From Moniliophthora roreri (lineage: Eukaryota > Basidiomycota > Agaricomycetes > Agaricales > Marasmiaceae): a stretch of DNA of 64,000 nt. Where the stretch lies: the NCBI GenBank assembly GCA_001466705.2, contig LATX02000178.1, positions 434,001 to 498,000 of the forward strand, written 5' to 3'. Both the position numbers and the translations under genes were made by a program. The notes below the pieces were generated by a model. That model was not told the origin of the DNA. It ran no database searches and saw nothing but the letters and a program-made list of their open reading frames with translations. Within the stretch, counting starts at the first letter, position 1. The number at the start of each line of letters is the position of its first letter. Shown in pieces: positions 23,674 through 35,556 of this stretch.

Positions 23674-24545
23674 TTATTCTTCGTCGTCTGGAGAATTGTA
23701 GACTTCCCACTGTGGCGTTGGTAAGTATCCACCCTCCTCATCATCGTCTCCACCCTCGTCGTCGTCTTCTCCACCCTCGTCGTCGTCTTCTCCACCCTCG
23801 TCGTCGTCTTCTCCACCCTCGTCGTCGTCTTCTCCACCCTCGTCGTCGTCTTCTCCACCCTCGTCGTCGTCTTCTCCACCCTCGTCGTCGTCGCCTCCAC
23901 CCAACTCATCGTCTCCACCCTCAAAGTTTGGATTATCAGAAAAAGAAGGCGAGAGCCTACTCGTAGCACGACGCCTCGGGGGAACGTTCGAACCATTGCT
24001 GGCTCTTGGTCTCTCCTTGGGATTGTTGGCAGCATCATTTGACGTGGCCGCTTCTGACTCTTTCTGCTTCCTCTTCTCTGCTGCTCGCTCAAGTCTCTTC
24101 TGTTTCATCTTGCTTACACCGCTTTCTTCGCGTGGATCCTCACGAGTTTTCGCTGCTTGTCCAAGACCAGCCTCCGATCCGTATACCCTTCTAAAATGAA
24201 GTGTTAGCGACCAAGTCGTGTAACCACTATGAGAAGACTTGCTTGTTGAAATTGCCAATGACGACGGTCCGCCAATCCCCTTCATCTTTCAAATCATTGA
24301 TATCCTCGTCTTCTTCAATCTTGAAGCCGTCGATAACGTTATAATAGAAACTTCTCAAGTCGAAGTTGCCGTCTACTTGAATCCACCCTACTTCCTTGCA
24401 CAAGGCGAGGTAAACCTAGACACAAATGAATAAGGGCTCATGTAGTAGATCGCCACGTACTAGTACTTCGCAATATGCGATAACCTGGGGGTTTGTTTTC
24501 AGCTCAAGGATGCGAGCGACGCACCAGCCTCGTGGGGCGGGGGGT
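23674..24545 (-). CDS. Unknown protein with acidic (GGEDDDE)n tail, copy 2 (5' end lost at gap)
   Basis: This is a near-identical second copy of the preceding gene, with the same exon order, GC-AG intron and C-terminal YNSPDDEE, differing mainly in the repeat tail: about six acidic units instead of twelve, plus a GGDDDEE variant unit. The upstream exon ends at the N at 24546. Because the two copies lie on either side of a join and share flanking intron sequence, they may be two alleles of one locus placed in series by the assembler. Function unknown, as for copy 1. Confidence 0.5.
23729..23902. repeat. 21-bp coding minisatellite, about 6-7 units
   Basis: Same unit as at 22689-22945 but roughly half the number of copies, with less internal variation. 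The block stays in frame. Confidence 0.85.
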
Positions 24546-24546
24546 N

Positions 24547-25506
24547 TCTACTTTCTTCTTGGCAACGCATTCTCGAATATGGTGATATTTAATATCAATG
24601 TGCTTTGTTCGTTTTTCAGTAACTTGATTTTTACTGATGAAGATAGCACCTTGATTATCACTAAGCAATGGTAGTTTTGCTATAGGATATTCGATTTCAG
24701 AGAATAAATTAATTATCCATTTGATCTGTCTAGCACAGTCAGATAAAGCCATGTATTCGGCTTCAGTACTGGATAATGCTACGGATTTCTGTTTTTGTGA
24801 AACCCAGAAGACTGGAGCACAAGCGAAGTTAATGAGATAACCTGTTTGTGAGACTCTAGTGTCTTCATCTGTAGCCCAGTCAGAATCGGCATATGCTATG
24901 AAACCTTGTTCTCCTTGCTTATCTTTGTAAGTAAGAGAATATTTGCGGGTTCCAATTAGGTATCGAATGATATATTTCGCTTTGTTGAGATGCTCCTGAG
25001 TAGGATTTGTCCCGTATTGCGAAAGTTTAATTACCGGAAAGGTAATATCAGGTCGGGTACCTAAGCATAGATATAGAAGTGATCCGATCACTGATTGGAA
25101 TTGGGATCTAATTGTAGAGTTCGCTTCTCCTTTATTAGCCGTAGGTTTGTAACCGGCAGGTAATGGAGTGCGAGTAGGATTGGCGTTTTCCATACCAAAG
25201 CGTTTAATGATTTTCTCGAGATAGTCACTTTGATCAAGTGAAAGAGTACGTCGCTTTCGATCTCGAGTAATCCGCATTCGTAGGAATTCTCTAGGTTCGC
25301 CTAAATCTCTACATTCCCATATTTTCATGAATTCTTTCTTCTTTGAGTGAAGAAGGCTAGAATTTGAACCCATGAAAATCGCATCATCTACATATACAAT
25401 GGCAATGATTATATCATTTCCACGTATAAAGTAATATACACCAGCGTCTGATATACAGCGCTTAAATCCTAGTTTTGCCATGGATTTAGTGCATTGGTAC
25501 CACCAT
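24547..25506 (-). mobile_element. Copia pol fragment: RNase H and RT C-terminal half
   Basis: Read on the minus strand from 25506 down, this piece encodes AKLGFKRCISDAGVYYF, the RT catalytic box IVYVDDAIFMGS, YADSDWATDEDTRVSQTGYL and the RNase H segment LSSTEAEYMALSDCARQIKW, ending in KHIDIKYHHIRECVAKKK at the N. It is open throughout. It overlaps the next fragment in content, so the two derive from different copies or alleles of one element family. Confidence 0.85.
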
Positions 25507-25507
25507 G

Positions 25508-26470
25508 NTTTGCGGGTTCCAATTAGGTATCGAATGATATATTTCGCTTTGTTGAGATGCTCCTGAGTAGGATTTGTCCCATATTGCGAAAGTTTGATTA
25601 CCGGAAAGGTAATATCAGGTCGGGTACCTAAGCATAGATATAGAAGTGATCCGATCACTGATTGGAATTGGGATCTAATTGTAGAGTTCGCTTCTCCTTT
25701 ATTAGCCGTAGGTTTGTAACCGGCAGGTAATGGAGTGCGAGTAGGATTGGCGTTTTCCATACCAAAGCGTTTAATGATTTTCTCGAGATAGTCACTTTGA
25801 TCAAGTGAAAGAGTACGTCGCTTTCGATCTCGAGTAATCCGCATTCGTAGGAATTCTCTAGGTTCACCTAAATCTCTACATTCCCATATTTTCATGAATT
25901 CTTTCTTCTTTGAGTGAAGAAGGCTAGAATTTGAACCCATGAAAATCGCATCATCTACATATACAATGGCAATGATTATATCATTTCCACGTATAAAGTA
26001 ATATACACCAGCGTCTGATATACAGCGCTTAAATCCTAGCTTGGCCATGGATTTAGTGCATTGGTACCACCATGATAAAGAGGCTTGTTTTAAACCATAT
26101 AATGCATGGCGTAATAACCAAACTTTATTTGAACCTTTGACGAATCCTTGTGGTTGTTCCATATAAATCTCCTTGTCAAGTTCGCCATAGAGAAAGGCTG
26201 TTTTGACGTCTAGCGCTTGGATATCCCAATCCTCAAGAGCGGCTAGTGCAAGTAATACGCGAATGGTTTCAAAGCGTACTACAGGAGAGAACAATTCGTC
26301 ATAATCTATTCCTTCGACTTGTGAGAAACCTTTTGCTACAAGTCGTGCCTTATAACGGCCATCTGTTTTGACGTCAAAAACCCATCTGGATTTTATCGCT
26401 TTTCGACCTTGAGGTAAATCTACAAGTTTGTAAACATTACGTTCTTGTAGTGATTTGAGTTCGTCATGAC
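25508..26470 (-). mobile_element. Copia pol fragment: RT core
   Basis: Contains the RVT_2 region from [20 protein letters not shown] through [47 protein letters not shown] and LGTRPDITFPVIKLSQYG. It repeats ~560 bp of the fragment to the left with a few substitutions, mostly at CG sites. Open reading frame, truncated at both ends by Ns. Confidence 0.85.
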
Positions 26471-26471
26471 N

Positions 26472-27542
26472 TTGCCATGGATTTAGTGCATTGGTACCAC
26501 CATGATAAAGAGGCTTGTTTTAAACCATATAATGCACGGCGTAATAACCAAACTTTATTTGAACCTTTGACGAATCCTTGTGGTTGTTCCATGTAAATCT
26601 CCTTGTCAAGTTCGCCATAGAGAAAGGCTGTTTTGACATCTAGCGCTTGGATATCCCAATCCTCAAGAGCGGCTAGTGCAAGTAATACGCGAACGGTTTC
26701 AAAGCGTACTACAGGAGAGAACAATTCGTCATAATCTATTCCTTCGACTTGTGAGAAACCTTTTGCTACAAGTCGTGCCTTATAACGGCCATCAGTTTTG
26801 ACGTCAAAAACCCATCTGGATTTTATCGCTTTTCGACCTTGAGGTAAATCTACAAGTTTGTAAACGTTACGTTCTTGTAGTGATTTGAGTTCGTCATGAC
26901 ATGCAGCCATCCATTTCTTCTGTTCGTCTTTTGACAGAATTAGAATGTCTTTGTATTGCCATTGACATACGTTGTCAATTGACAATGCTGATGCCATAAT
27001 GTAATCAAGGTAATGAACTCCCCCTTCCTGAGAAAGAATTTGTACATAATTGACCACTTCATCATCAGTCTGAGGTGGAGTTCGATCAATTTCTATATCA
27101 TTATGATCTTGTTCCATTTCATCCTCATTTGACTGTTGTATTTGATGTTCAGCAGGTGGAATTTCCTGCTCATGGTCACGACTACTACCTTGTATGAATT
27201 CTTGATCAGGACTATCACCTTGATCATTAGAATCAGGTAAGTTGTTATATGTACGCAGACGTAATCTATCTCGGATAGGCATACGACCCATTGCGTCTCC
27301 ATACCGCTGTGGTACACGAGTCTGTCTTTTAGGACGACTTTGTTGATGTTGACTTGGGTCAAACATCTGTACCCTTCGTCGCATTCTCCTGTTTATATTA
27401 TTTATTTCAGGATCTATTGGGTTTTGCGGCGGTGCAGTATTTTTAGGTCGTGATTGATCCTCACCATCATTCTGGTTATGATGATGATCCACAGGATCAT
27501 TACCTCCGTTGGGATGATTAGGTTGAGGGAAATCAGGATGAT
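26472..27542 (-). mobile_element. Copia pol fragment: integrase-RT linker and RT N-terminus
   Basis: The minus strand encodes a low-complexity His/Asn/Asp-rich linker (beginning [20 protein letters not shown]), the [20 protein letters not shown] basic stretch, then the start of RVT_2 ([20 protein letters not shown]). The reading frame is open. It overlaps its neighbours on both sides in content. Confidence 0.85.
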
Positions 27543-27543
27543 N

Positions 27544-30017
27544 TAGCGCTTGGATATCCCAATCCTCAAGAGCGGCTAGTGCAAGTAATACGCGAACGGT
27601 TTCAAAGCGTACTACAGGAGAGAACAATTCGTCATAATCTATTCCTTCGACTTGTGAGAAACCTTTTGCTACAAGTCGTGCCTTATAACGGCCATCTGTT
27701 TTGACGTCAAAAACCCATCTGGATTTTATCGCTTTTCGACCTTGAGGTAAATCTACAAGTTTGTAAACATTACGTTCTTGTAGTGATTTGAGTTCGTCAT
27801 GACATGCAGCCATCCATTTCTTCTGTTCATCTTTTGACAGAGTTAGGATGTCTTTGTATTGCCATTGACGTACGTTGTCAATTGACAATGCTGATGCCAT
27901 AATGTAATCAAGGTAACGAACTCCCCCTTCCTGAGAAAGAATTTGTACATAATTGACCACTTCATCATCAGTCTGAGGTGGAGTTCGATCAATTTCTATG
28001 TCATTATGATCTTGTTCCATTTCATCCTCGTTTGACTGTTGTATTTGATGTTCGGCAGGTGGAATTTCCTGCTCATGGTCACGACTACTACCTTGTATGA
28101 ATTCTTGATCAGGACTTTCACCTTGATCATTAGAATCAGGTAAGTTGTTATATGTACGCAGACGTAATCTATCTCGGATAGGCATACGACCCATTGCGTC
28201 TCCATACCGCTGTGGTACACGAGTCTGTCTTTTAGGACGACTTTGTTGATGTTGACTTGGGTCAAACATCTGTACCCTTCGTCGCATTCTCCTGTTTATA
28301 TTATTTATTTCAGGATCTATTGGGTTTTGCGGCGGTGCAGTATTTTTAGGTCGTGATTGATCCTCACCATCATTCTGGTTATGATGATGATCCACAGGAT
28401 CATTACCTCCGTTGGGATGATTAGGTTGAGGGAAATCAGGATGATCGTCATCATCATCATTTCCTCCCCCTTGATCGTGATTTTGATGATGATGATGATC
28501 ATTATCAGATCGTGGTTGATTAATACCAGCAAAAGGAATAGATAAGATTCCATTGGTTGATTGTAAGGTTTGATCAACTGAATTAGACGAGTATGGAAAA
28601 TCTTCTTCATTGAAGTCTGCTTGAGCAGCCGTAAATATCGTCTTATCCTGTCGCATAAACCGATATCCTTTAGTATTTGGAGCATAATCTAGAAATGTCA
28701 TACGTTCCATTTTCTTTGAAAGTTTGTTCTTGCGTTGTTCTTTATGAATAAAGACATATGCTGAACATCCTGGTGTTCGGAAATAAGAAACATTAGGTAC
28801 TTTCTTACTATAGATTTCGGTTGGAGTTTTCCATTCTAAGCATTTATTTGGAGTGCGATTGTATACATGTACAGCATTGTTCATTATAAATTCCCACCAA
28901 GATTGTGGTAAGGAAGCATGATTGCAGAATTTTTCTGCTTTTTCTGCAAGAGTACGAATTGAACATTCGACTCTTCCTTGCTGTTGGTGTATATGAGGAG
29001 CTGAGTTTCACATTTGAATTCCATTATCTTTGAGATATGTTTGGAACTTATTTCCAAAGAATTCTCCACCATGATCAGTTTGAACACTTTTAATGATTTT
29101 ACCAGTTTGCTTTTCAGTTAGAGCACGAAAGTGTTTAAAGCTGGTAAGTGTTTCAAATTGATTTTTAGTTCGTTGATGATAAATCCATCCTACTGAGGAA
29201 TGGTCATCAATTAGAACTAATGTATAACGATTTTGGTGGTAAGAATTAATAGGAAACTCCTTGATATCCATATGAATGAGTTCTAGGATATTATCTTTAC
29301 GCTTTTGAGAACTATAGTAAGGTTTAGATGCTGTTCCTCCCTCAGCACAACCCTTACACAAAGACTTTTTAGATCCTTGTTTCTCAATGGAAAATCCTTT
29401 GCAATGCTTCATGCAGTTTGTCAATACACGGTAGGGTATATGACCAAATCTGTTATGAGCAATTACAGGATCAGTTGATTTAATCTTGAAAGCAAGAATG
29501 GTAACTGCTTCGTTCTGTTTAACAGAGGAAGCATGTAGGTATGTGTACCCATCTCTTTCTGGTTTCGCAAATAGCGACATAAAGAGTTTACCATTAGCTT
29601 TCGTAATTATAGAGGTTTCTGGGAACGAATATTTAATATCGTAACCATTTACGATATATTTATTCCCAGCTAGAAGTCTATGATTTGCTTTAGGCCAATA
29701 AAACACCGGATATAGTTTGACCGTATGAGTTTCTCCAAGTGAATTGGTATGACGAATGATTACTGTTCCTTGATGAGTTATGACATCCGATCCAGTGACT
29801 CCAATGATTTGCTTGGGTCCTGTAGGAATTTCATTTAACTCAAGGAAATCGGACTTAAAAGGCATTATGTGATTGGTTGCAGCAGTATCAAGAGCCCATT
29901 CAATTGTTTGTGGTTCTAAAGATACAACATTTTTATCACTAATTTTAGTCATCATACATTGTACAATGTTACTATTTACAGAGTTAGAAAGAAATTGTTC
30001 ATCGAGCGCTGATAGTG
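27544..30017 (-). mobile_element. Copia pol fragment: protease, integrase, linker, RT start
   Basis: The largest pol piece. From the right edge it encodes the aspartic protease (EWALDTAATNHIMPF), the GAG-pre-integrase zinc motif (HNRFGHIPYRVLTNC and LCKGCAEGG), the integrase core with catalytic acidic residues in VLIDDHSSVG and VQTDHGGEFFG, and continues to ALYGLKQ-preceding RT sequence. One TGA stop interrupts integrase at ~29008; the decayed copy at 42 kb has CAA at this codon, so both probably derive from CGA by CpG transition. Otherwise open. Confidence 0.85.
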
Positions 30018-30018
30018 N

Positions 30019-30788
30019 AATAGGAAACTCCTTAATATCCATATGAATGAGTTCTAGGATATTATCTTTACGCTTTTGAGAACTATGGTAAGGTTTAGAT
30101 GCTGTTCCTCCTTCAGCACATCCCTTACACAAAGACTTTTTAGATCCTTGTTTCTCAATGGAAAATCCTTTGCAATGCTTCATGCAGTTTGTCAATACAC
30201 GGTAGGGTATATGACCAAATCTGTTATGAGCAATTACAGGATCAGTTGATTTAATCTTGAAAGCAAGAATGGTAACTGCTTCGTTCTGTTTAACAGAGGA
30301 AGCATGTAGGTATGTGTACCCATCTCTTTCTGGTTTCGCAAATAGCGACATAAAGAGTTTACCATTAGCTTTCGTAATTATAGAGGTTTCTGGGAACGAA
30401 TATTTAATATCGTAACCATTTACGATATATTTATTCCCAGCTAGAAGTCTATGATTTGCTTTAGGCCAATAGAACACCGGATAAAGTTTGACCGTATGGG
30501 TTTCTCCAAGTGAATTGGTATGACGAATGATTACTGTTCCTTGATGAGTTATGACATCCGATCCAGTGACTCCAATGATTTGCTTGGGTCCTGTAGGAAT
30601 TTCATTTAACTCAAGGAAATCGGACTTAAAAGGCATTATGTGATTGGTTGCAGCAGTATCAAGAGCCCATTCAATTGTTTGTGGTTCTAAAGATACAACA
30701 TTTTTATCACTAATTTTAGTCATCATACATTGTACAATGTTACTATTTACAGAGTTAGAAAGAAATTGTTCATCGAGCGCTGATAGTG
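30019..30788 (-). mobile_element. Copia pol fragment: protease and pre-integrase, second version
   Basis: A near duplicate of 29247-30017 (protease DTAATNH and HNRFGH...C...C zinc motif), open on the minus strand, ending just upstream of LSALDEQFLSNSVNSNIVQC at the N. Differences from its twin are few single-base changes. Confidence 0.85.
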
Positions 30789-30789
30789 N

Positions 30790-33700
30790 GTAGTAGTCCG
30801 CTTCGTTATGAACGTAATCATTATAATTTTCGTCCCAATCTTCTTTATCAAAGTCTCCCATATTCAGGTTCTTCCCTCCATTTTTCCCTTGAGAGTCTTT
30901 ATCATCAAGAGGAACAACATCCGCAATGTTGATATCAACATAAGCTTGGATGTTTGAAGAACCTTGAATAAATTCGGGAACTTCCGGTTTAGGATTATTG
31001 ACCGTTATGGAAGTAATGTTGATTCCTAGATCCGGCATTACTGGTTTGGGAGGCGGTGATGGTGCCTCTATGTCAATATTGGGAACCTCAAGGGTATCTC
31101 CTTTCAGACAGTAAGGAGTTTGAGGTCGAACTGGTTTGGGTTGGAAGAGTTTTCTATCCCCAAAGTGTTCTAAAACCATATTGCGGGCTTCCTGTTTGGT
31201 GATTTTCCTAAAAGTGTTTTCCCCAACATTAAACTCGTAAGAAGGTGGAGTCGGCTCTTTGCCAAATTGGAACATTTTGTCTCCAATTTTTACTTGTGGC
31301 AAAAGATTAGACTGGATAGTGGGGAAGCATTTAGAAATATTACCAAAGAAGTTTTTGGTAGTTTGCCGGTTCTTTTCTAATTCTTTTTGAATTTCCGCTG
31401 ATTCTTCCTTTGATTTGATCCGAATATCATCAGCCATTGTTGTTGATCAATATGGTCTTTTCCCCATTCGTTTGTCAATGACATCAGGGTGTTTAGCTTG
31501 GCAGGCCGGTGAATCACATCGGTGTTCGGCAGCTAATCCCTTGTCTTGGAACATTTGGGCGATCTTCTTTCACTGTTCCTGAAGTTCCTTTTCGGACTTC
31601 TTGACAATAGGGTGTTCTTTGGGTTTCGGAGGAAGACTTGCATTCCAAGGATTTTTGGGATTAAGGGAATCCCAAGCTTTATTGTTCTTTTCCTTGTTCA
31701 ACCATGTTTCGGCATAATCTTTCTCCTTTTTCCAAGGGTCTTTAAGGAGGATCGGATCATCTGCCGAAGAAAGAGCTTCCGTATATGGCTTTTTAATAGA
31801 TTTGTTGTTAAAGCCACGTGGATTACGTTTTGGAGGGAAGCCTTCCTGAACAGAGTTAAACATGATTGGGATGCAGGTAGCAGCAACTGGCCAATTATCA
31901 AGATGATGTGGATAATTGCATGTGACACAGAAGACTGTTTTGAAGTCTTGGTTCAGTTTGGGGGTTGGTGCTCTGGATGGATTTGGTGTATTCCAGTCAA
32001 TATAGTCAACAGGATGATCACCAAATTTGAATCGTTCACCTGCTTCAATCCCAGGGTTAGTTGGGTCTTCATGAACGTATTTTCCAGGGGCGATTTGATT
32101 GAATTTGTACTCCCTCTTACTAAGGTATGTGATATGCTTTGGTAGTCCACTGGTACAGCATTGGCAATCTGCTTCACAAACTGCTGAAGGGTGACGATGG
32201 AATTCCATCTTGGCATAATTCCGCATGTAGAGATTATGCTCTTTTGTCACAACACAGTTTAGGATCTCGACGAGTGGTTCGATCGGATCACGGAGTCGGA
32301 ACAGGGTATTTCTGATCCGAGTGAAGAAGATCCAGTACCTGTCACCAGTGTCATCATGATCGGCCATTTGCCAGAGTCCCATGCCACAAAATTCTGTATG
32401 GCGTTCATCTCGCCAAGTACATTTATGACAGGCTTCTGAGCAAAAAGAGATTGGAGTGGAATGAGGGGCGAAGGAAGTCGATTGGGGGTACTTTGCATAT
32501 ACATCCAATGCATCCAAGAAGTCAACAATGGCTGGTTGCTTCTTGTAATCATGACCGAGTTGTTGAGCTCTATTGCGAATATAATCCTTTTTGGTTTCTA
32601 TTAAATCAAGTATGATTTTTGCAAATCGATGTGATGCAAAAAGTGTTGAATCAATAGAAGGATTATTATTTAGAAGCTCAATGTGGAATTTAACATTCTC
32701 GGGCATGGGAATCATTGTCGGATCATATTGAGCTTTCGGAATCCAGGCCTGAATTTTGGCTTCCATGTGTCGCGACCATCTCCTCATGGCACGACCATGG
32801 TCCGATTTGTGAGGTTGTTTGTTCTCGAATCTATTAATAGGATTTCAAGGAACTGTGGACTCCGAAGTTTCGGTTGGAATAACATCTCGTACCTGGTTAG
32901 GGTACTTGTGCATCATAAGATGTCTTCTGGATGGAAGGTTACCGAAAATGTGTTCAAATGATTCTGACAGAAAAATATCTCCAATATTAACTTCCTCTTG
33001 AGTAATGGGAGGAGTTTTAGGAGGAATTTTATCTGTTTCAAGGATGGTGAAAGTTCTGCTTAGCTGAAAATCTCCTTGAAGGAAAGCATATGCCGTCTCG
33101 TTGATGGGAAGGTGTACTAGTGCTGCTTTTTGGAGAATTTTCTGCCTAGCGAAGGAATGGGAATGCATATTGTAGCATTGCTTGCAGACATACCAAGTTT
33201 TGCGATTTCGTCCAGTTGTAAAGATACCATAGACGGTCTTATCTGAACTGGTGCAAAAATGGTTGACGCATTTAGTAGGAACCTTGCCATCTTCGGAAGG
33301 TTTTTCCTCTCTGGGAGGTTGTGGTTCTTCCTTTTGAGGCAAATCTGTGATCTCAGCCATCATGACTGAGATTGCTCCATTAGGCTTTTTCCCTTTTCCT
33401 TTCTTGTTCGACTTCTTCTTGTTATTCTTCTTCCCATCAGATTTCTGTTGATTTTGTTGGGGTTGTGCAGGCTGTTTGCCTTTGTTCCCTTTATTCCCAG
33501 CGTTCTGGTTTTGATTGTTTGGTTTACCAGAATTTGGATTAGGATTGCAAGGACAGAACTTCTTCTGTCCATTCCAATTCGGGCTCTGACCAGTGTATCG
33601 TTGGACACCAGAGATCCGAGTGGCGTAAGCGGCAACCCCATCCATGTGTCGCCTATTATATTCTTGTTTGATGAAGGGGAGGATATTGTCGAAGGTAAGA

Positions 33701-34389
33701 TCCTTCCCTTTGTTGGAGACAAACATCTGGGTCTTAACTGTTTCATATGACTTGGGAAGAGAGTTAAGAAGGAACATTGCCTGGAAATTGGAGGAAACGG
33801 GGAAATCGTTCTCAGACAATTTTGCAACGCATTGTCTGATGAGATTGGCACTATGATCGGGATTTTGACCTTTGGCAGTGCGTGCCATGACGAGACCTTG
33901 GAAAAAGGTGAATATTTCCGGAAGGCTTGGTACGTCATATTCAGCTTTCAAAGCGTCCCATGTCTCTTTAGCAGTATCTTTGATAATCCACTGCAAAGTA
34001 GGACTTAATTTAAGCTGAAAAAGGCCAAGAGCTTGGGCATTAGAGGTTTTCCATTCTTTGACGACTTCCATGTCAGGGGTGACGGCAGTAGCACCTTCAC
34101 CAGTAGTCACAGGCATTGTATTGGTAAGGGCATAAGCCGCTTTAGCCAAATTGAGATATGCCAAGACTTTGCGCTTCCATTCTCTGAAGTCGTCACCATT
34201 AAAGACTGGAACCACCAATAATCCCGATGTATTGCCAACAGAAGTATCAAAAACTTGAATTGGTTCAAGTAATTCCAAAGGATGGTAACTGTAAACCGGA
34301 ATGCCAACACCATCATCCGAGTTTCAAATTCGGACAGTGTTATCAACAAGAGAGACTTGGGGAATACGAGATTGATTGGAGTTAGACAT
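30790..34389 (-). pseudogene. gag: Copia gag region, one frame broken by four TGA stops
   Basis: Starting at MSNSNQSRIPQVSLV (34389), a single minus-strand frame runs to the N at 30789. It includes a UBN2-type gag domain (GDDFREWKRKVLAYLNLAKA, LVMARTAKGQN, FLLNSLPKSYETVKTQMF), a Lys/Asn-rich basic tract (NGQKKFCPCNPNPNSGKPNN to KKNNKKKSNKKGKGKKPNG) and Cys/His clusters (CVNHFCTSS, WYVCKQCYNMHSH, CSEACHKCTWRDERH, CEADCQCCTS). Four in-frame TGA codons, at ~34325, ~32846, ~31571 and ~31439, are the only breaks; the frame resumes at once after each. Each can be explained by CGA to TGA. Gag packages element RNA into virus-like particles. The multiple Cys/His clusters downstream of the UBN2 part are more than a usual copia gag carries, so this gag is unusually long. 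Confidence 0.75.
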
Positions 34390-35156
34390 TGTTATCGATA
34401 AAAGGCTATAGGAAAGGAGGGTGTAAGTGCTGGTATGACTTTTAGGTGTATGGAGCCTTTATCGACAAGAATGCTAATGAATCCTCATACTTTTGGTCAA
34501 CGGTGTTTCCTTCATGTCATCCGGTCTCATCACCTGGACTGACATAGCTGTAAACGGTATTTACAAAATCTGATTGCTATAGAAAGTCTAAATAAGGTTT
34601 GATTTTAAGGATCCTGATCCGCCAGATCCATCAAATCCTTAAGAAGACGTTTAAGGGACTTATAGGCAATCAGGGGGATTATTTACGGAAAAGATACGTA
34701 ATTATATAAACGACCCCTTCCATAGATGAAGGCTTTAGCACAAGGCCGTTCTATCTAGGTGCCAGAACCCAGTTGTGTGACCCTCCAGCTCACCGGGATG
34801 ACTACCGGTTTATTGCTGAATGAGCTAACCCATGTTCCAGTTAAGGAAATAAGGCCAACAGTTGGTTCTGCCTGTAATCCGGGTAATTCCGAATACAGGG
34901 GAATGAATTTTGTATATACGTTAGAAGCCGCTTTACTGGGCTTAAAGTCTACTAATAAAGAAAGAGAAACTTGACCATCCCTTCTAGCAAATCAAAGACC
35001 ATCTAGAACCTGTGATTGTGGTCTAATGCCAGTTAAGGCGTCGACTACACAGGTACCTCTTGCAAGATCTCGGGTTACGAGCGCTTGACAAGAGTAATGG
35101 TCCCATTCAACATTGACCAATGAGAATGAGTGTCCATTAACACAGTTGTCGATGTG
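34390..35156 (-). mobile_element. Copia 5' leader between PBS and gag
   Basis: About 770 bp of untranslated leader lies between the primer-binding site and the gag ATG, long for a copia element. It has no long open frame on the minus strand. Confidence 0.6.
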
Positions 35157-35168
35157 GGGCCCATAACC
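35157..35168 (-). promoter_or_regulatory. Copia primer-binding site (half initiator tRNA-Met type)
   Basis: Immediately next to the LTR end, the minus strand reads GGTTATGGGCCC. This is complementary to the anticodon stem-loop of eukaryotic initiator tRNA-Met rather than to a tRNA 3' end, as in Drosophila copia, where a cleaved half tRNA primes reverse transcription. The same 12 bases adjoin the LTR at 35790. Confidence 0.75.
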
Positions 35169-35555
35169 TGTTGAGACAGAATGGAGATGTAAAGCGCAGT
35201 GGAGTGTGCTCAACTCACATTTGTACAAGAGCTTGCTAGAACCTAGAGGGTTGTAGAGGTGCAATGTGCAGAGTAGTCAATGTAAATTGAACTGAAGAAT
35301 GTAGCTACATACATGCTTGCTTTTATACTACTCTAAAGGATAAGTTCCGTAGATAAACGGTGAAACCTAGTAAGCTTTGGATGTAAGCTACTAAATTGTG
35401 AGACAAAGTATCCAAGAATAATGTGTCTTGGAGAGACACAATACAATCCTCTGACAGCGGAAGGAACTATACATGAATTCTACATGTGTTCTACTGTATT
35501 GTGCATGAGGCTACAATACTCCTACTGGACGAGGGAGCACTCCTATGACTGTAGT
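35169..35555. mobile_element. Copia LTR, 5' copy, cut by an assembly gap
   Basis: Starts TGTTGAGACAG like the other LTRs of the family and is lost at the N at 35556, about 130 bp short of its expected end. With the PBS and leader on its left it is the 5' LTR of the gag-bearing minus-strand element. Confidence 0.8.
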
Positions 35556-35556
35556 N

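Noticed and set aside
27544..28700. A CRISPR-like or satellite signal in the GAT/ATG-rich linker region
   Set aside because: The repetition encodes the His/Asn/Asp-rich linker of the copia polyprotein and has no repeat-spacer periodicity.
24504..31437. Very long minus-strand fusions reading through N positions (up to ~800 residues)
   Set aside because: They contain an unknown residue at each N and repeat the same domains twice; they are products of the contig joins.
31546..32145. Plus-strand 199-codon frame opposite copia gag
   Set aside because: It is antisense to the continuous gag frame and its composition mirrors that frame.
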